Positions 44,501-53,882 of a DNA stretch of 64,000 bases are shown one piece after another. The DNA is from Dipteris shenzhenensis (Eukaryota; Polypodiophyta; Polypodiopsida; Gleicheniales), in NCBI GenBank assembly GCA_047967505.1, contig CM106538.1; one strand, 5' to 3'. The position numbers were made by a program, and so were the translations under genes. Every line of letters starts with the position of its first letter. Position 1 is the first letter of the stretch. The notes under the pieces are model-generated. The model was not told the DNA's origin, ran no database searches, and saw only the letters and a program-made list of their open reading frames with translations.

Positions 44501-44614
44501 AGACTCAAATGTCACATGTACATGTGATGTTGTGCCTCTAAAAATAGAATCCATCATGTCCACCATACCCTTGTCATCATCAGCCAAATCAGGGAGAGTA
44601 CCCTTAGGCTCCAA
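41580..44614 (-). pseudogene. tnp2-like transposase of CACTA copy 2, degraded
   Basis: Matches copy 1 block by block on minus: DDDKGMVDMMDSIFRGTTSH (44570 region), NCNRLLQKMLPTPNTMPASR and GMDYDIIHTFLNDCILFHHE (44270-44110), with weaker similarity through 43280-43900 and 42070-42700. It carries more stops and deletions than copy 1, so it is the older or faster-decayed copy. It preserves the unoccupied site for the small element found in copy 1. Confidence 0.75.
42041..42127. mobile_element. Half copy of the small TIR element (left end only)
   Basis: Begins CTCGGGGGGGTCGCTCATC and follows the left half of the family through GTTCAACAGAAGGATA and a TTACAGAAATATATA stretch. It then passes directly into CACTA sequence matching copy 1 at about 6574. 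The right half and its target duplication are missing, so a deletion removed them after insertion. Confidence 0.85.
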
Positions 44615-44620
44615 GCATTA

Positions 44621-45540
44621 GGGGAGATTTGGGGTCTCAAAAGGGCCTGGTAAGGAATGTATTAAGAAATGGATTAAGTTAATTAGAAGTGAACCTACTA
44701 TGGTATCCCATGGGCTAAGGGCCCCATAGTAATGAATAATGACATGGGTACCTTTATTTTGAAATAGAGCAACCTTGGCCTCTGGATGGAGGTGGATTGT
44801 GGATAGATCAAGGGCCTAGGATGTCTTTGGTGGATGGTGGATGGCCTTTGGTGGGCTCCAAGCTGCAAAATTTGACTTTGGGGAGGCCTAATTAAGAGGG
44901 AGAAGGCACTTTTAATGTGGACCCTTGATCTAAATCTAAGATCAAGGGCTAGGATAGAAGCGCCTGTTTGGAGGGCTAGGATGCAAGCAGCTTTTGGATG
45001 GTGGAGATCAAGATTTGAAATGAATGAACCGGATTCAAGCGCCTATTTGAACATTCCAGATTCAAGTGCATTTTGAACTAACCTCCTCCTTTGATTCCCT
45101 TGCCAATCAATGGCCCAGATTGGAGTGCATTTTGCACTCATCTCCTCCCTTGGATGTCCATCTTGATCAAGGGCTTATATTGACTTGTCTTCTCTTTTGA
45201 TCTCATCCATTGAATCTTGGTCTTGATCAAGGGTTGATATTTGGTCCCCTTATCCTTTGATGCTACCCCTTAGATCTACCCCTTGATCTAATGGCTGGGA
45301 GTGCTCTACCTCAAATCTGAATGTATCCCTTGGATTAGAGATTGGATCAAGGGCTAGGAGTAAAGACCATGGATCCAACTCTAGGTTAGAGGTCTCCCCA
45401 CCCTTAAATGCTTTTGTTAACCTCAACATGGCACTGACCCACAAAAAGGAGCACTCCCATTGGTACACCTCAAATCCCACACTAACCCCTTGAAATTAGG
45501 AAACACTAATTGGGGGCCCTTTGGGCAGTGTGGCTACAAG
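44621..45540. repeat. Diverged internal repeats around TTGATCAAGGG
   Basis: Variants of TTGATCAAGGGCTAGGA / TTGATCAAGGGTTGATAT recur about every 60-80 bp from 44800 to 45370. The block is bounded by GGGGTCTCAAAAGGGCC (44630) and by CCTTGAAATTAGGAAACACT (45488). The latter also occurs at about 57496, and the former, inverted, near 3475 and 57522, so it is part of a dispersed repeat. No gene is seen. Confidence 0.6.
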
Positions 45541-45569
45541 GGAAATGAGGGAGCCTAATAAGGATTTGG

Positions 45570-46800
45570 AAGAGACCATTAAAGCATTACAAGTGCTATG
45601 CTTCATGTGAATCATGCATCCTGAAGACTATAGAATATAGCAATTTATTCAAAAACATCAAAATTCGGTTCTATACATACATGCAACCAAGTAGTCATTC
45701 CAAAGTACACTATGTCAGCTTCTCCTCAACCCAAGGACACACCTAAATGAGATCATTACACATGGGTTAACACGCCTCCAATGTTATGCTAAAGTCATGC
45801 ACACCCATTTGAGGGCACGCTTCATAACTTTTTTTTGATTTGTTGAAAACCAAAACGGATTGAAAATTTGGAATCCAAACTAGTGGGACTATTGCATGGT
45901 GGTCTTAAAAAAACGATAGTTGTTGATTATGGTATCTAGATTCACCCTAAAATGGAAGAAGTTTAAAATGTGCAATTTGTGCATGTCAAATATCTTTTAA
46001 TAAATCCAACACTATTTTCAATTTTGAATTGTTTCTTTTTCCATGGACTTTCTTAATATATGGCTCATAAGCATGCCAAACTTCATTGCATTTCATAATA
46101 CATGGCATCAAAGCTGATAGCATTACCTTTGGCCTATTTGTGTTTTGAAGCATTTTAGGTCACATTGTACTTGTTTGGGATATCCAATTCTATTGACGTG
46201 TGTCGACGGAGGGGGGAAACCCGGCAACTAAAAATTTTCGTAAATTTCAAATTTTCACACCTCCCGCCCATCGAATATTAAGTACTTGCAACCTTCCCAT
46301 GCCCTACAAACACCCTGCAACCCGCATGCACCTCGAGGTGACCTTGCACAGACTTTGGTTTGCCATTGTGTTCTTTCGGGTAAGTTGTCTTCCATTCTAT
46401 TCTCACCGCACAAGCTATCGTATCTAAGTCTATTCTGAATTGACCAAGTCCATGGTGTCAATGGCAACATGTTGCTTGACATGGCTTACAAGAGAAGCAA
46501 ATAGAGGCTATGAGATAGGAGAGCTGAAAAGCTTGGTCAAGGCACAAGGAACAGCTTGCGGGTCGAGGAAAGTAATGGCATGGTATCAAAATGGCAATGA
46601 AAGAAACTTTTGCAACATTTGCAAAGGGAGAAACAACAAGAAGAAAGAAGACTCCTTAGAGAGCAACACCACGAAGCAGTTGCAAGATGCACACATTTGA
46701 TCATTGCCAATGGAGAGAAGAACACGAGCTATGGTGTCACGATTGGCAGGAGAATTCAAGGCAGCAACATCAGGCCATTCAATTGAATACCAGTCTTAGA
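45570..46800 (+). pseudogene. Paralogue (inverted) of 4150-5280 with broken gene fragment
   Basis: The first 870 bp match the complement of 4500-5280. The coding part (46440-46790) reads LTREANRGYEIGELKSLVKA and NFCNICKGRNNKKKEDSLES, then after a frameshift FDHCQWREEHELW, equivalent to FDHCHWSEEHKLH in the other copy. About 60 further residues (46800-46930) are acidic and histidine-rich, ending DSSDASFY. The protein family is unknown. Confidence 0.5.
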
Positions 46801-46932
46801 GGTAGTTTTTCAAATAGCGATTTTAAATACTTCGATCTACATGCTAAAGATGTGCAGGACTTGGTCATGGATGATCAAGTGGATGAGCATCAATCTCACA
46901 ATGAAGATTCCAGTGATGCTTCATTTTATTAA

Positions 46933-47559
46933 GAAATGGAGAACAACATTGATCCAGTATATGTTCTAATGTGAAAACATTTCAATTTCATTTGAATTTT
47001 GCAAGGTTTAGCAGGGATGATTATCGATGATTTCTTCAACGGTGTGTTTTTCTAGAGGATTTTTTGACTGAAATATCCATGCTAATATTGATGCTACCTG
47101 CAATAGACAATGCTAATATCAATACTAATGTTGATGCTAATATGGACAAAAATATAAACATTACATCTTTTTGGTGTAATATCGACATAAAGCTTTTGGC
47201 CAAAAAGCTAAGTAATATGTGTCAAAAAAGCATCGTAAAAGCACATTAGTGTACTTGGATGTATCAATGTTCCACTATCACTCATCTACAATTTCGGCCC
47301 TTCACATGATATACTACTTTCTACCATGGGATCAATATCTACATGGATAAAGGCTTGTAGATGGCACTAATAGATTCCACACCTAGTCCGTCACACCTTT
47401 ATATTTGTTTTGGCTCGACCTCTCCCATCAAATGATTACTCATACTTATGGCATATCCTATGAACACTCAATTGCAAATATTGCATCTGAACTTCTAACG
47501 ATGTAACACTATAAGAAAATCTTCGAGCTTCACAAGATTAATTTTGCCCTCATCCATGA
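46933..47559. repeat. Intergenic; contains direct repeat copy 1 (47140-47440)
   Basis: 47140-47440 recurs in the same orientation at 48840-49120, for example CCTTTATATTTGTTTTGGCT and ACCATGGGATC. In the later copy this sequence leads into the F1 gene, so this copy looks like a duplicated 5' region without the gene. The rest shows nothing. Confidence 0.65.
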
Positions 47560-47644
47560 GCCTTGATCTGGGATTTCTATTGACCTACCCTATCTTCTGC
47601 AAAGGCAATAGATCCCTCATGCATGGAGTTCTCCTCTTTCTCTC

Positions 47645-47890
47645 CTCGGGGGGGTCACTCATCATATGTAACCCTATCACGTGAGTTCAACTGAAGGATA
47701 TTTTTAATTCCTAAATTTCTCAAAAATTAATATACATAAGGGAGCATTTAAAATGAAATGTAAAAAATTTTACAAATTTGTATAGAAAAAGGGTACGCTT
47801 TATTAAGGAAAAATTTACAGATAAGGGATTTTACAAATAGGCCTCGAACGCACGTGATATAGAGGGTTCATACATAGTGACCCCCCCGAG
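47645..47890. mobile_element. Small TIR element (MITE-like), complete, 246 bp
   Basis: TIRs are 47645-47691 and 47844-47890 with outer CTCGGGGGGGTCACT and inner TATCACGTGAGTTCAA. Perfect 8-bp duplications TTTCTCTC lie at 47637-47644 and 47891-47898. The interior is AT-rich and non-coding with TTTACAGATAAGGG. The paralogous block at 2200-2690 lacks the element and has a TC/GA microsatellite at the site. Confidence 0.95.
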
Positions 47891-48260
47891 TTTCTCTCTC
47901 GACGTTGATGGTTTTGAAATCTCACCCAACTATCTTAAAAGTGCTGAGTCTATTTCCCAACCCAATGCGGTGCTCAATGAAGATGCTTGGTCTTGCAGTC
48001 CTAAGGTGAGCATGCTTTGGTGCAGAACAAATGCCGACAAATAAAACACCCAGAGGTTGGGGTTAGCTAATGGAGGAGAATTGTATGATGATGGGAGAGA
48101 ATTGAGTTACTACGCAGTCCACACTTAGACAATAGATTTGAATGAAAGAGAGTCACTTGTCAGTTCATTATCATTGGATCGAATCAACTTGATACAACCA
48201 AGTGGCGTTGGCTTGCAATGAACACTCCCTATCCTAATAGTTCAGGTCCATGATACTTTT
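47891..48260. repeat. Paralogue of 2200-2540, no gene
   Basis: Matches the complement of the block near 2200-2540, for example CTAATGGAGGAGAATTGTAT. No coding-like frame is seen. Confidence 0.6.
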
Positions 48261-48732
48261 CAAGGAACTTCAACTAACCTATCTTGAGGCCCATGCAAAA
48301 TATCATGCTATAGGATACCTTTTGCATGGCCAAGAATGAACATTTCCATGTTTTTGTCCATGCATCCCCTCTTCTGGTTCATAAAATTGCACCGGTGGTA
48401 TTCTAGTCATGCAAATGGGATCCGATGGGCATAGTACTCTACAAGGGACTTAAAATCACCTATATTGAGTCCCATGAAAAATTTCATGGCCATGGGATAC
48501 CATTCGCATGGTCAAGAACGAAACATTTCCTTGGCTTTTCCCATGCATCCCCTCTTCTGGTTCAAAATAATGTGTCGGTGGTATTCTAGTTATGCAAATG
48601 GGATCAGATGGCCAAGATACTTCTTTAGGGACTTAAAATTACCTATATTGATTCCTTTGCAAAATATCATGCCATCGGATCATATTTACATTTTTATGTT
48701 TTTACCCTTGTATCCGCTCTTCTAGTTCAAAA
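48261..48732. repeat. ~183-bp tandem repeat, about 2.5 units
   Basis: Units start near 48261, 48442 and 48625, each with a version of AGGGACTTAAAATCACCTAT, CATGCATCCCCTCTTCTGGTT and GGTGGTATTCTAGT. Identity between units is roughly 75-85% by eye. The period is near nucleosomal length, like many plant satellites, but only 2.5 units are present. Confidence 0.8.
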
Positions 48733-48839
48733 TGCATTGTACTTTTTGTACTACAAAAGAACATCATTAAAGCAATGAGGACACATTTTATAGACATTGT
48801 GATCATGAATAAATTAATTGAGTCAAAAGGTAAGAAACT

Positions 48840-49120
48840 TACATGGACAAAAATATAGACATTACAACTTTTTGGTGTAAAAAAAGCATCATAAAAGGAG
48901 CTAATGGTAGTAGTGGGTATTATCATACTTGGATGCATCATGTATGTTCCACTATCCCTCATCTATAATTTTTGGCCTTTCACATGATATACCACTTTCT
49001 ACCATGGGATCCATATCTACATGGACAACGCCTCGTAGATGGCAAATAATAGATTTGACACCTGGTCCATCACACCTTTATATTTGTTTTGGCTCGACCT
49101 CGCCCATAAAATCTTTACTC
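48840..49120 (+). repeat. Direct repeat copy 2, leading into F1
   Basis: Second copy of the ~290-bp repeat at 47140-47440. From about 49039 its plus frame continues into F1 (MANNRFDTWSITPLYLFWLD), so part of it may be an F1 exon. Confidence 0.6.
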
Positions 49121-51779
49121 ATCCTTCGCAAGAAAAGAAGCATCTCGACCTTTTGGTAGAAGCTTTGATCCTTGTATCCTTTAGATCCTACAACCAAAAG
49201 AGCCCTCCTTTCCATACAATGCATGAGCTAGTTCGGTTTGTTGGAAATGGACATGCGGGGTTGCTTGGTTATTGCAATCAGTTAAACAATGCTCAGTCAA
49301 TGGCTATGTAAGCAAGCGAGATGTGCAAAGCCCAAGCAGAGATGCTAGCACATTCAGGAAATCGCACCATTGTTGCAATGCATAACTCTATGCAGGATCT
49401 TCAAAGGGAGAACCAAGATCTTCATGAAAGCCAAAGCATTGGACTTGGAGTGAAATGCATTGGACTTGGAGTGACATAAATTAGAAGAGTCACTCTATAA
49501 GCTAGCTGAGTCCAAAAAAGGCTTGGAAAGATCTATATACAATCAAGCTCAACGAGCCGTAGAGAAGGAACGAGAGAAGTCAGAAGAACGAGTGCAAAAG
49601 ATGAAAGAAACACCTTTGGTATTGAAGGAGAGGAAAATAAGGTACTTACATAACATGGATGCATTGGCACCCACTGGTGGTGCTAGAAAGAGGAGAGTCC
49701 GGGCTACAAGGTTGATTATCAAATGTTCCAATGAGATTACACTCTTTTGTGCTACACTGTTTGTGTTTGTGTTCTTCTTTAGGAACTTCATGGAAGATGT
49801 GATGGGAAGAACAGACAAGAATGATATTGACCATTCATATGCTCTAGCTAGTTTATTGAAGTCAAGCGATGTCATTGGGATACTAAGGGACCCAAGACAC
49901 AAGCACCTACATGTGCAAGTTGCTGAGGAGGTGATGAAGGGCTTCAAGGATATTGTGGATGCAAATGAGATGCTTGCAGCTTGTGATACTGGTAGTGTAA
50001 GTCGTGAAGCTTACACATCTGTTTTCAAAATTTTCAAGTCTGCTATTTTGGGAAAGTATAAGCAGTCTACAGTGCCCCTACCCACATCTTGGTCTGTGAG
50101 ACATGCACGGCGAGAAACAAACCAATGTGCAAGAGAAATGCTTCGAGGGTACCATTGCGTAAGGGGCACAATAACTTATAGCATTGCACTTAGTTCATTT
50201 CCTATATCATGTTTATCCTAACGATTTTTCTCTTTTATTGTACAGATTGCAATGGAAAGCTCATAATTGTCATCAAAATGGATGAAGCTCAATTGGTGAA
50301 AGAACACAAGTTAGAGAGAGTCAGCATCTGCATTGTGAATAAAGCCTTAGCCTTTGTTCAAGGGGATGAAGAAGTAGATCAAGATTTCTCAATGCAATCA
50401 GAGAAAGATATATGGTGTCTTGTCGCATTTGAAACTCCGAAAGAGTGCCATGAGACATTGAAGTGGGTTCTAGATAGAATAGGAATCCCATCGACCATCC
50501 GAAGACAAGAGGAAGGGCAAACATTGACAGTCCATGGCCATGGAACCTTTCAAGTTGAATGGCATCTTGCTAATGATTTGAAAACCCTCAAGTGCTTGCA
50601 TGTTTGTGATACAGAGGCAAATGCAATAAACACATGCCTTTATTGCATGTGTTCGCAACGTAAGCAAAAGGCTGGCTTACAATGGGAGAATGGCATTCTA
50701 TCTTGCAGCCAAACGCAAGCTCCCAATCGTGACAAGAAGGATCTAAAGTGGGATCCCATCTTGCCCATCCCACTTGAGAGAGTACACATATTTACTTTAC
50801 ACACAGAACTTCACGTACTTGATAAGTTGTTGTATCTGCATCTTGTTTATGCTTGGAATTTAATTCCGCAAGAAGTATCCGCACCGTGCATTGCAAAAGT
50901 TGAGAAGTTATTGTCAAAGATGGGATTCCATGGAGGACATGTCAAACTTAAGGAGGATAAGAAAATGTCTGGGGCAACATAGAATCTTCCTGCAAAAGTG
51001 TCCATGGGGGGAGGGAAGGCAAGGAGATTCCTATCGAACCACAATCTCGACAAAGAGAAACATACATTGTCTCAAAGTAGTTTGGGTTGGGAATATTGGA
51101 AAGCATTGTGTGAATGCACAACCAATAAGGGTTCTCATCCTCAAGTAGCAACTTTGAGAGCTAAAGTATGGACAAAGGTAGATGCATTGATAAAATTGCT
51201 TCGCCAGATTCGAATTGATAAGATGTATTATGAAAGGTTCAAGATGGCTGTGAAAGAGTTTATGCAATTAATGGGTGAAAGCATGGGGGGAGTCGCACAT
51301 TACACATTACATGGTAATCTTGGCACCATCGTAATATTTAGCACTTGCTTTATAAATAGTTTTTGTTGCTGATTTGATTTTCATCATGTTTGTAGCATAT
51401 TCTCTATGCACACAGACCATGGTTTGTACAAAATTGGGGTCCTTTGTCCATTTGGAATACACAAGGCATAGAGAAGTCACACTATAGAGCCAAGGCAACC
51501 AACTTCAAGAACTCAAGGCATGGTGGTGGTGTCATTCGCAGCAATGCATTGCATGAGATGTTGGATTGGTTTTTTAGATGTTTACTAGGAAGGACTTTGA
51601 AGTCTAAAAAGGCAAAGGCATCAGAACTTGCAAAAGCATTTCAAATTGTATCAAAGAATAGAAGTCACTGTGCTTGGAAAGCATCCATAGGGAGTCAAGG
51701 AGTCACACGATGTTGGTTGCAAGCTAGAGTGAGAGAAGGGAGCACATGGGTCCAACCACCAACAGAAGCTACGGTATAA
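49039..51779 (+). pseudogene. F1: uncharacterised transposase-like gene, best-preserved copy
   Basis: The N-terminal part (49039-49311) contains MHELVRFVGNGHAGLLGYCN. A coiled coil follows (MHNSMQDLQRENQDLHES; LEESLYKLAESKKGLERS; VEKEREKSEERVQKMKE). Probable introns are 49711-49782, 50159-50245 (GTAAGG...TACAG) and 51313-51395 (GTAATC...TGTAG). The central exon (50246-51312) has DCNGKLIIVIKMDEAQLVKE, VEWHLANDLKTLKC, CLYCMCSQRKQ and PIPLERVHIFTLHTELHVLD. The last exon has NTQGIEKSHYRAKATNFKNS, RHGGGV and EMLDWFFRCLLGR. The acidic residues, W-H, Cys pair and LERVHI block suggest an RNase H-fold transposase with a zinc insert; that is inference. Damage: TAA at 49309, an 18-bp duplication with shift near 49440, and TAG at 50980. 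Confidence 0.6.
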
Positions 51780-51805
51780 TTGTATACAAATATGAAATAA
51801 ATATA

Positions 51806-51880
51806 TTGCTTATTTTGACCACAATTTTTGTACTCACTCTTTAATATCTTGCTTATTTTGACCACAATTTTTGTACTCAC
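51806..51880. repeat. 32-bp tandem duplication
   Basis: The segment TTGCTTATTTTGACCACAAT... (32 bp) occurs at 51806-51837 and 51849-51880, just downstream of the F1 stop. Confidence 0.9.
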
Positions 51881-51884
51881 ACAA

Positions 51885-52105
51885 CGTTGGGGAAAGTGGG
51901 GACATGGTGAAGGAGGGGGGAGAGAAGGGAGGGTGGGGCAAGGGGAGAGGTGGAGTGGTAGCAAGGGTGGGGGTAGGGAGGGATGGGGGGTATGGGAGAG
52001 GGTGACGGGTGTGGGCGGGGGCAAGTAGGGGGAGGGCAAGGGGGGGAGGGCAATGAGGGTGGGGGGGGGTTGGAGGGGTTAGGGCAGGGGTAGGGGTAGG
52101 GGGCA
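51885..52105. repeat. G-rich low-complexity tract
   Basis: About 220 bp of GGGGAGGG/GGTGGGGG sequence on plus, with many runs of three or more G, capable in principle of forming G-quadruplexes. It lies between F1 and the H3-like pseudogene. Confidence 0.85.
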
Positions 52106-52194
52106 TGATGAAACCCTAAATGTAATTAAAAGGGATGTCAAAACATGATGGGCCCTTATAAAACGTTTAAAAAAACCCTAACTCTTATTATTTA

Positions 52195-53209
52195 ATGGCA
52201 AGAGTGAAGAACACGACTAGACCGACTGGATGCCGCCTCCACCCTTCCTCCTCTAGCTCCACCACCTCCATGGCATCCGTGCACACGAACCTATCCAGGT
52301 CCGATGGCACCTCCCCCGACTCTCATGAGCCCTCCCCCAACTCTTGTGAGGTCTCCCAAGCTTCTCCTCAGCTTCAGCCTTCCCCTCAACCTTCTCCTCA
52401 GCCTTTCCCTCAGCCTTCTTCCCAGCCTTCCCCTCAACCTTCCCCTTAGCCTTCTCCCCAACTTCCCCTTAGCCTTCCCCTTAGCCTCAGCCTCAACTTG
52501 ACCCTCAACCTGCCCCTTAGCCTTCCTCTCAGCCTCAGCCTTCCCCTCAGCCTCAACCTCAGCCTGACCCTTAGCCTTCCCCTCGGCCTTCCCCTCCCCA
52601 TGAGAGCCCTCTCCGGATCGAACAAAATCTGTTTGATAACCTCCCAGACATAGAGAGACCAAGAAGAGCACCATCTTCCCTCTCCTGAAGATACAGCCCA
52701 TTGTAGAGATGATCCCTGTGCCCATGAGGTGGGTAAAGCAGACTCTGAGGAAGCCCCATCCCAAAGAAGGCCAAAGCTTCAGATGTCAACGAGAGGAGGA
52801 CTCGTAGGAGGACCAACGCAAACAAGAGGATTGGAAGAAGTTCAAGGTAGACAGGAGGCCATGCGAAGGTGTTCGGGTACCTGTAAGGCCCCCACCAAGA
52901 GTCAAGAAGTCGTACAAAGCAAAGCCAGTAGCGTGAGCCCTGAGGGAGATCAGGCAAATGTAGAAGACCACCAACAACTTGATCCCGTGTGCTCCCTTCC
53001 AACATGTGGTACGGGGGATAGCACAAGGATACAAGGATGACATGCGCTTCAACACAGGAGCTATGGGGGTGCTCCAAGAGGCTGCGGAGCAAGTGACCAC
53101 CACTCTATTCAAGGATGCCAACTTGTGTGCCATCCATGCAAAGTGTGTCACCGTCATGGACAAGGACATATGGCTCTGGCGGAGCAGCTACCAAGCGACC
53201 CAAGTTTGA
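52195..53209 (+). pseudogene. CENH3: Centromeric histone H3 (CENH3)-like pseudogene
   Basis: The frame starts MARVKNTTRPTG, as CENH3 tails do. A serine-rich stretch follows, then a degenerate proline/glutamine/serine repeat (SQASPQLQPSPQPSPQP) to about 52600. The histone fold is in another frame: PPPRVKKSYKAKPVA, stop, ALREIRQM, stop, KTTNNLIPCAPFQHVVRGIA, QGYKDDMRFNTGAMGVLQEA, AEQVTTTLFKDANLCAIHAK, CVTVMDKDIWLW. It matches H3 from alpha-N to alpha-3. LIPxAPFxxVVR and LQEAAE are CENH3-like rather than canonical H3 (LIRKLPF, LQEACE). Two in-frame stops (TGA at about 52936, TAG at about 52960), frameshifts in the tail and lost fold residues (K-C for K-R, D for P in MPKD) show it is dead. No clear introns are seen, so a processed copy is possible. 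The H3 fold is firm; CENH3 type is likely. Confidence 0.75.
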
Positions 53210-53399
53210 AGCCCTAGATTCTCTTTTAGCCCACTCTTAGGACTTAGACCACCCCCTGCCCTTGAAGACACTATCTTGTATCTTAGGCCTGAGGGCCGAT
53301 TTTTTTAAATAAGATATATCGACATTCTCTACACTATCGCATTTTTGTGTATTTTCCATTTCTATGACTGTAGTAACTGATCATTTTAATGTAAGTTTT
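53210..53399. other. 3' flank of the H3-like pseudogene
   Basis: No feature recognised. There is no clear poly(A) tail adjacent to the pseudogene, so retroposition is not proven. Confidence 0.4.
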
Positions 53400-53403
53400 G
53401 AAT

Positions 53404-53664
53404 TCTGTCAAATCCTGAAGGAATTTCACCGTTGTGCAAAAGGGAAAAGTGTTCGGCACGTTGCCAAGTCCCCAGAAAGCCCAAAACACACCACAGCACA
53501 AATTTGGGCATTTTAGGCCAAGGCGCAAATTTGGGCATTCTGGGCCAGAATGCCTAAATTCACACCGTGGTGGGTTTTGGGCTTTTTGGGGTCCTGGCGA
53601 CGTGCCGAACACTTTTCCCTTTTGTGCGATGGTGAAATTCCTTCAAGATTTGACAGAAATGAAC
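53404..53664. repeat. Foldback (hairpin) element, ~260 bp
   Basis: The left arm from TTCTGTCAAATC (53404) pairs with the right arm ending GATTTGACAGAA (about 53662), including AAAAGGGAAAAGTGTTCGGC and its complement. Arms are about 120 bp with roughly 90% pairing and almost no loop. It could be a foldback MITE. No convincing target duplication was found. Confidence 0.85.
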
Positions 53665-53882
53665 TCTCGATACCCAGAATTGGTGAAAATGATACTAAAT
53701 TGGCTAGAAATTTATTAAATTAACACAATTAAAATGATGTAGAGAATATATCATCAATGACTTAAACAAAATACAATGGAATTCATGACGAGCAATGATA
53801 ACTTAAAATTAATAATAAAGACATGTAGTCATGTATCCATTGAAATATCCATTTAGATATATGTTTATATATACAAAAGGCC
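53665..53882. other. No feature seen
   Basis: AT-rich sequence between the foldback and the 3' end of the minus-strand pseudogene. It is presumably its 3' flank. Confidence 0.4.

Larger units (their letters stand above)
40660..44620 (-). mobile_element. CACTA transposon, copy 2, degraded
   Basis: The region parallels copy 1: AGCATGCACGGGTGCC at 40661 matches the subterminal sequence at about 5720, and the motif GCTATATACTAACAC (40727) with GGTATATACCATTGG (40805) corresponds to the subterminal palindromes. Coding homology then runs from about 41580 to 44614. The CACTA terminus itself is not recognisable. A lone left half of a TIR element (42041-42127) has inserted, and copy 2 lacks the 8088-8335 element of copy 1. 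Confidence 0.7.

Noticed and set aside
42041-47890. A second long TIR element using the left end at 42041 and the right end at 47890
   Set aside because: The right end at 47890 belongs to its own left end at 47645, with matching TTTCTCTC duplications. The 8 bp left of 42041 (TAATTTTT) do not match.
48261-48732. CRISPR-like spaced repeats
   Set aside because: Units are about 183-bp contiguous tandem repeats in a plant genome, without short repeats and unique spacers.
52291-53169. Three minus-strand frames of 127-173 codons over the H3-like locus
   Set aside because: They are antisense shadows of the histone-fold sequence and of the Pro/Gln/Ser repeat; the plus strand gives the clear H3 match.
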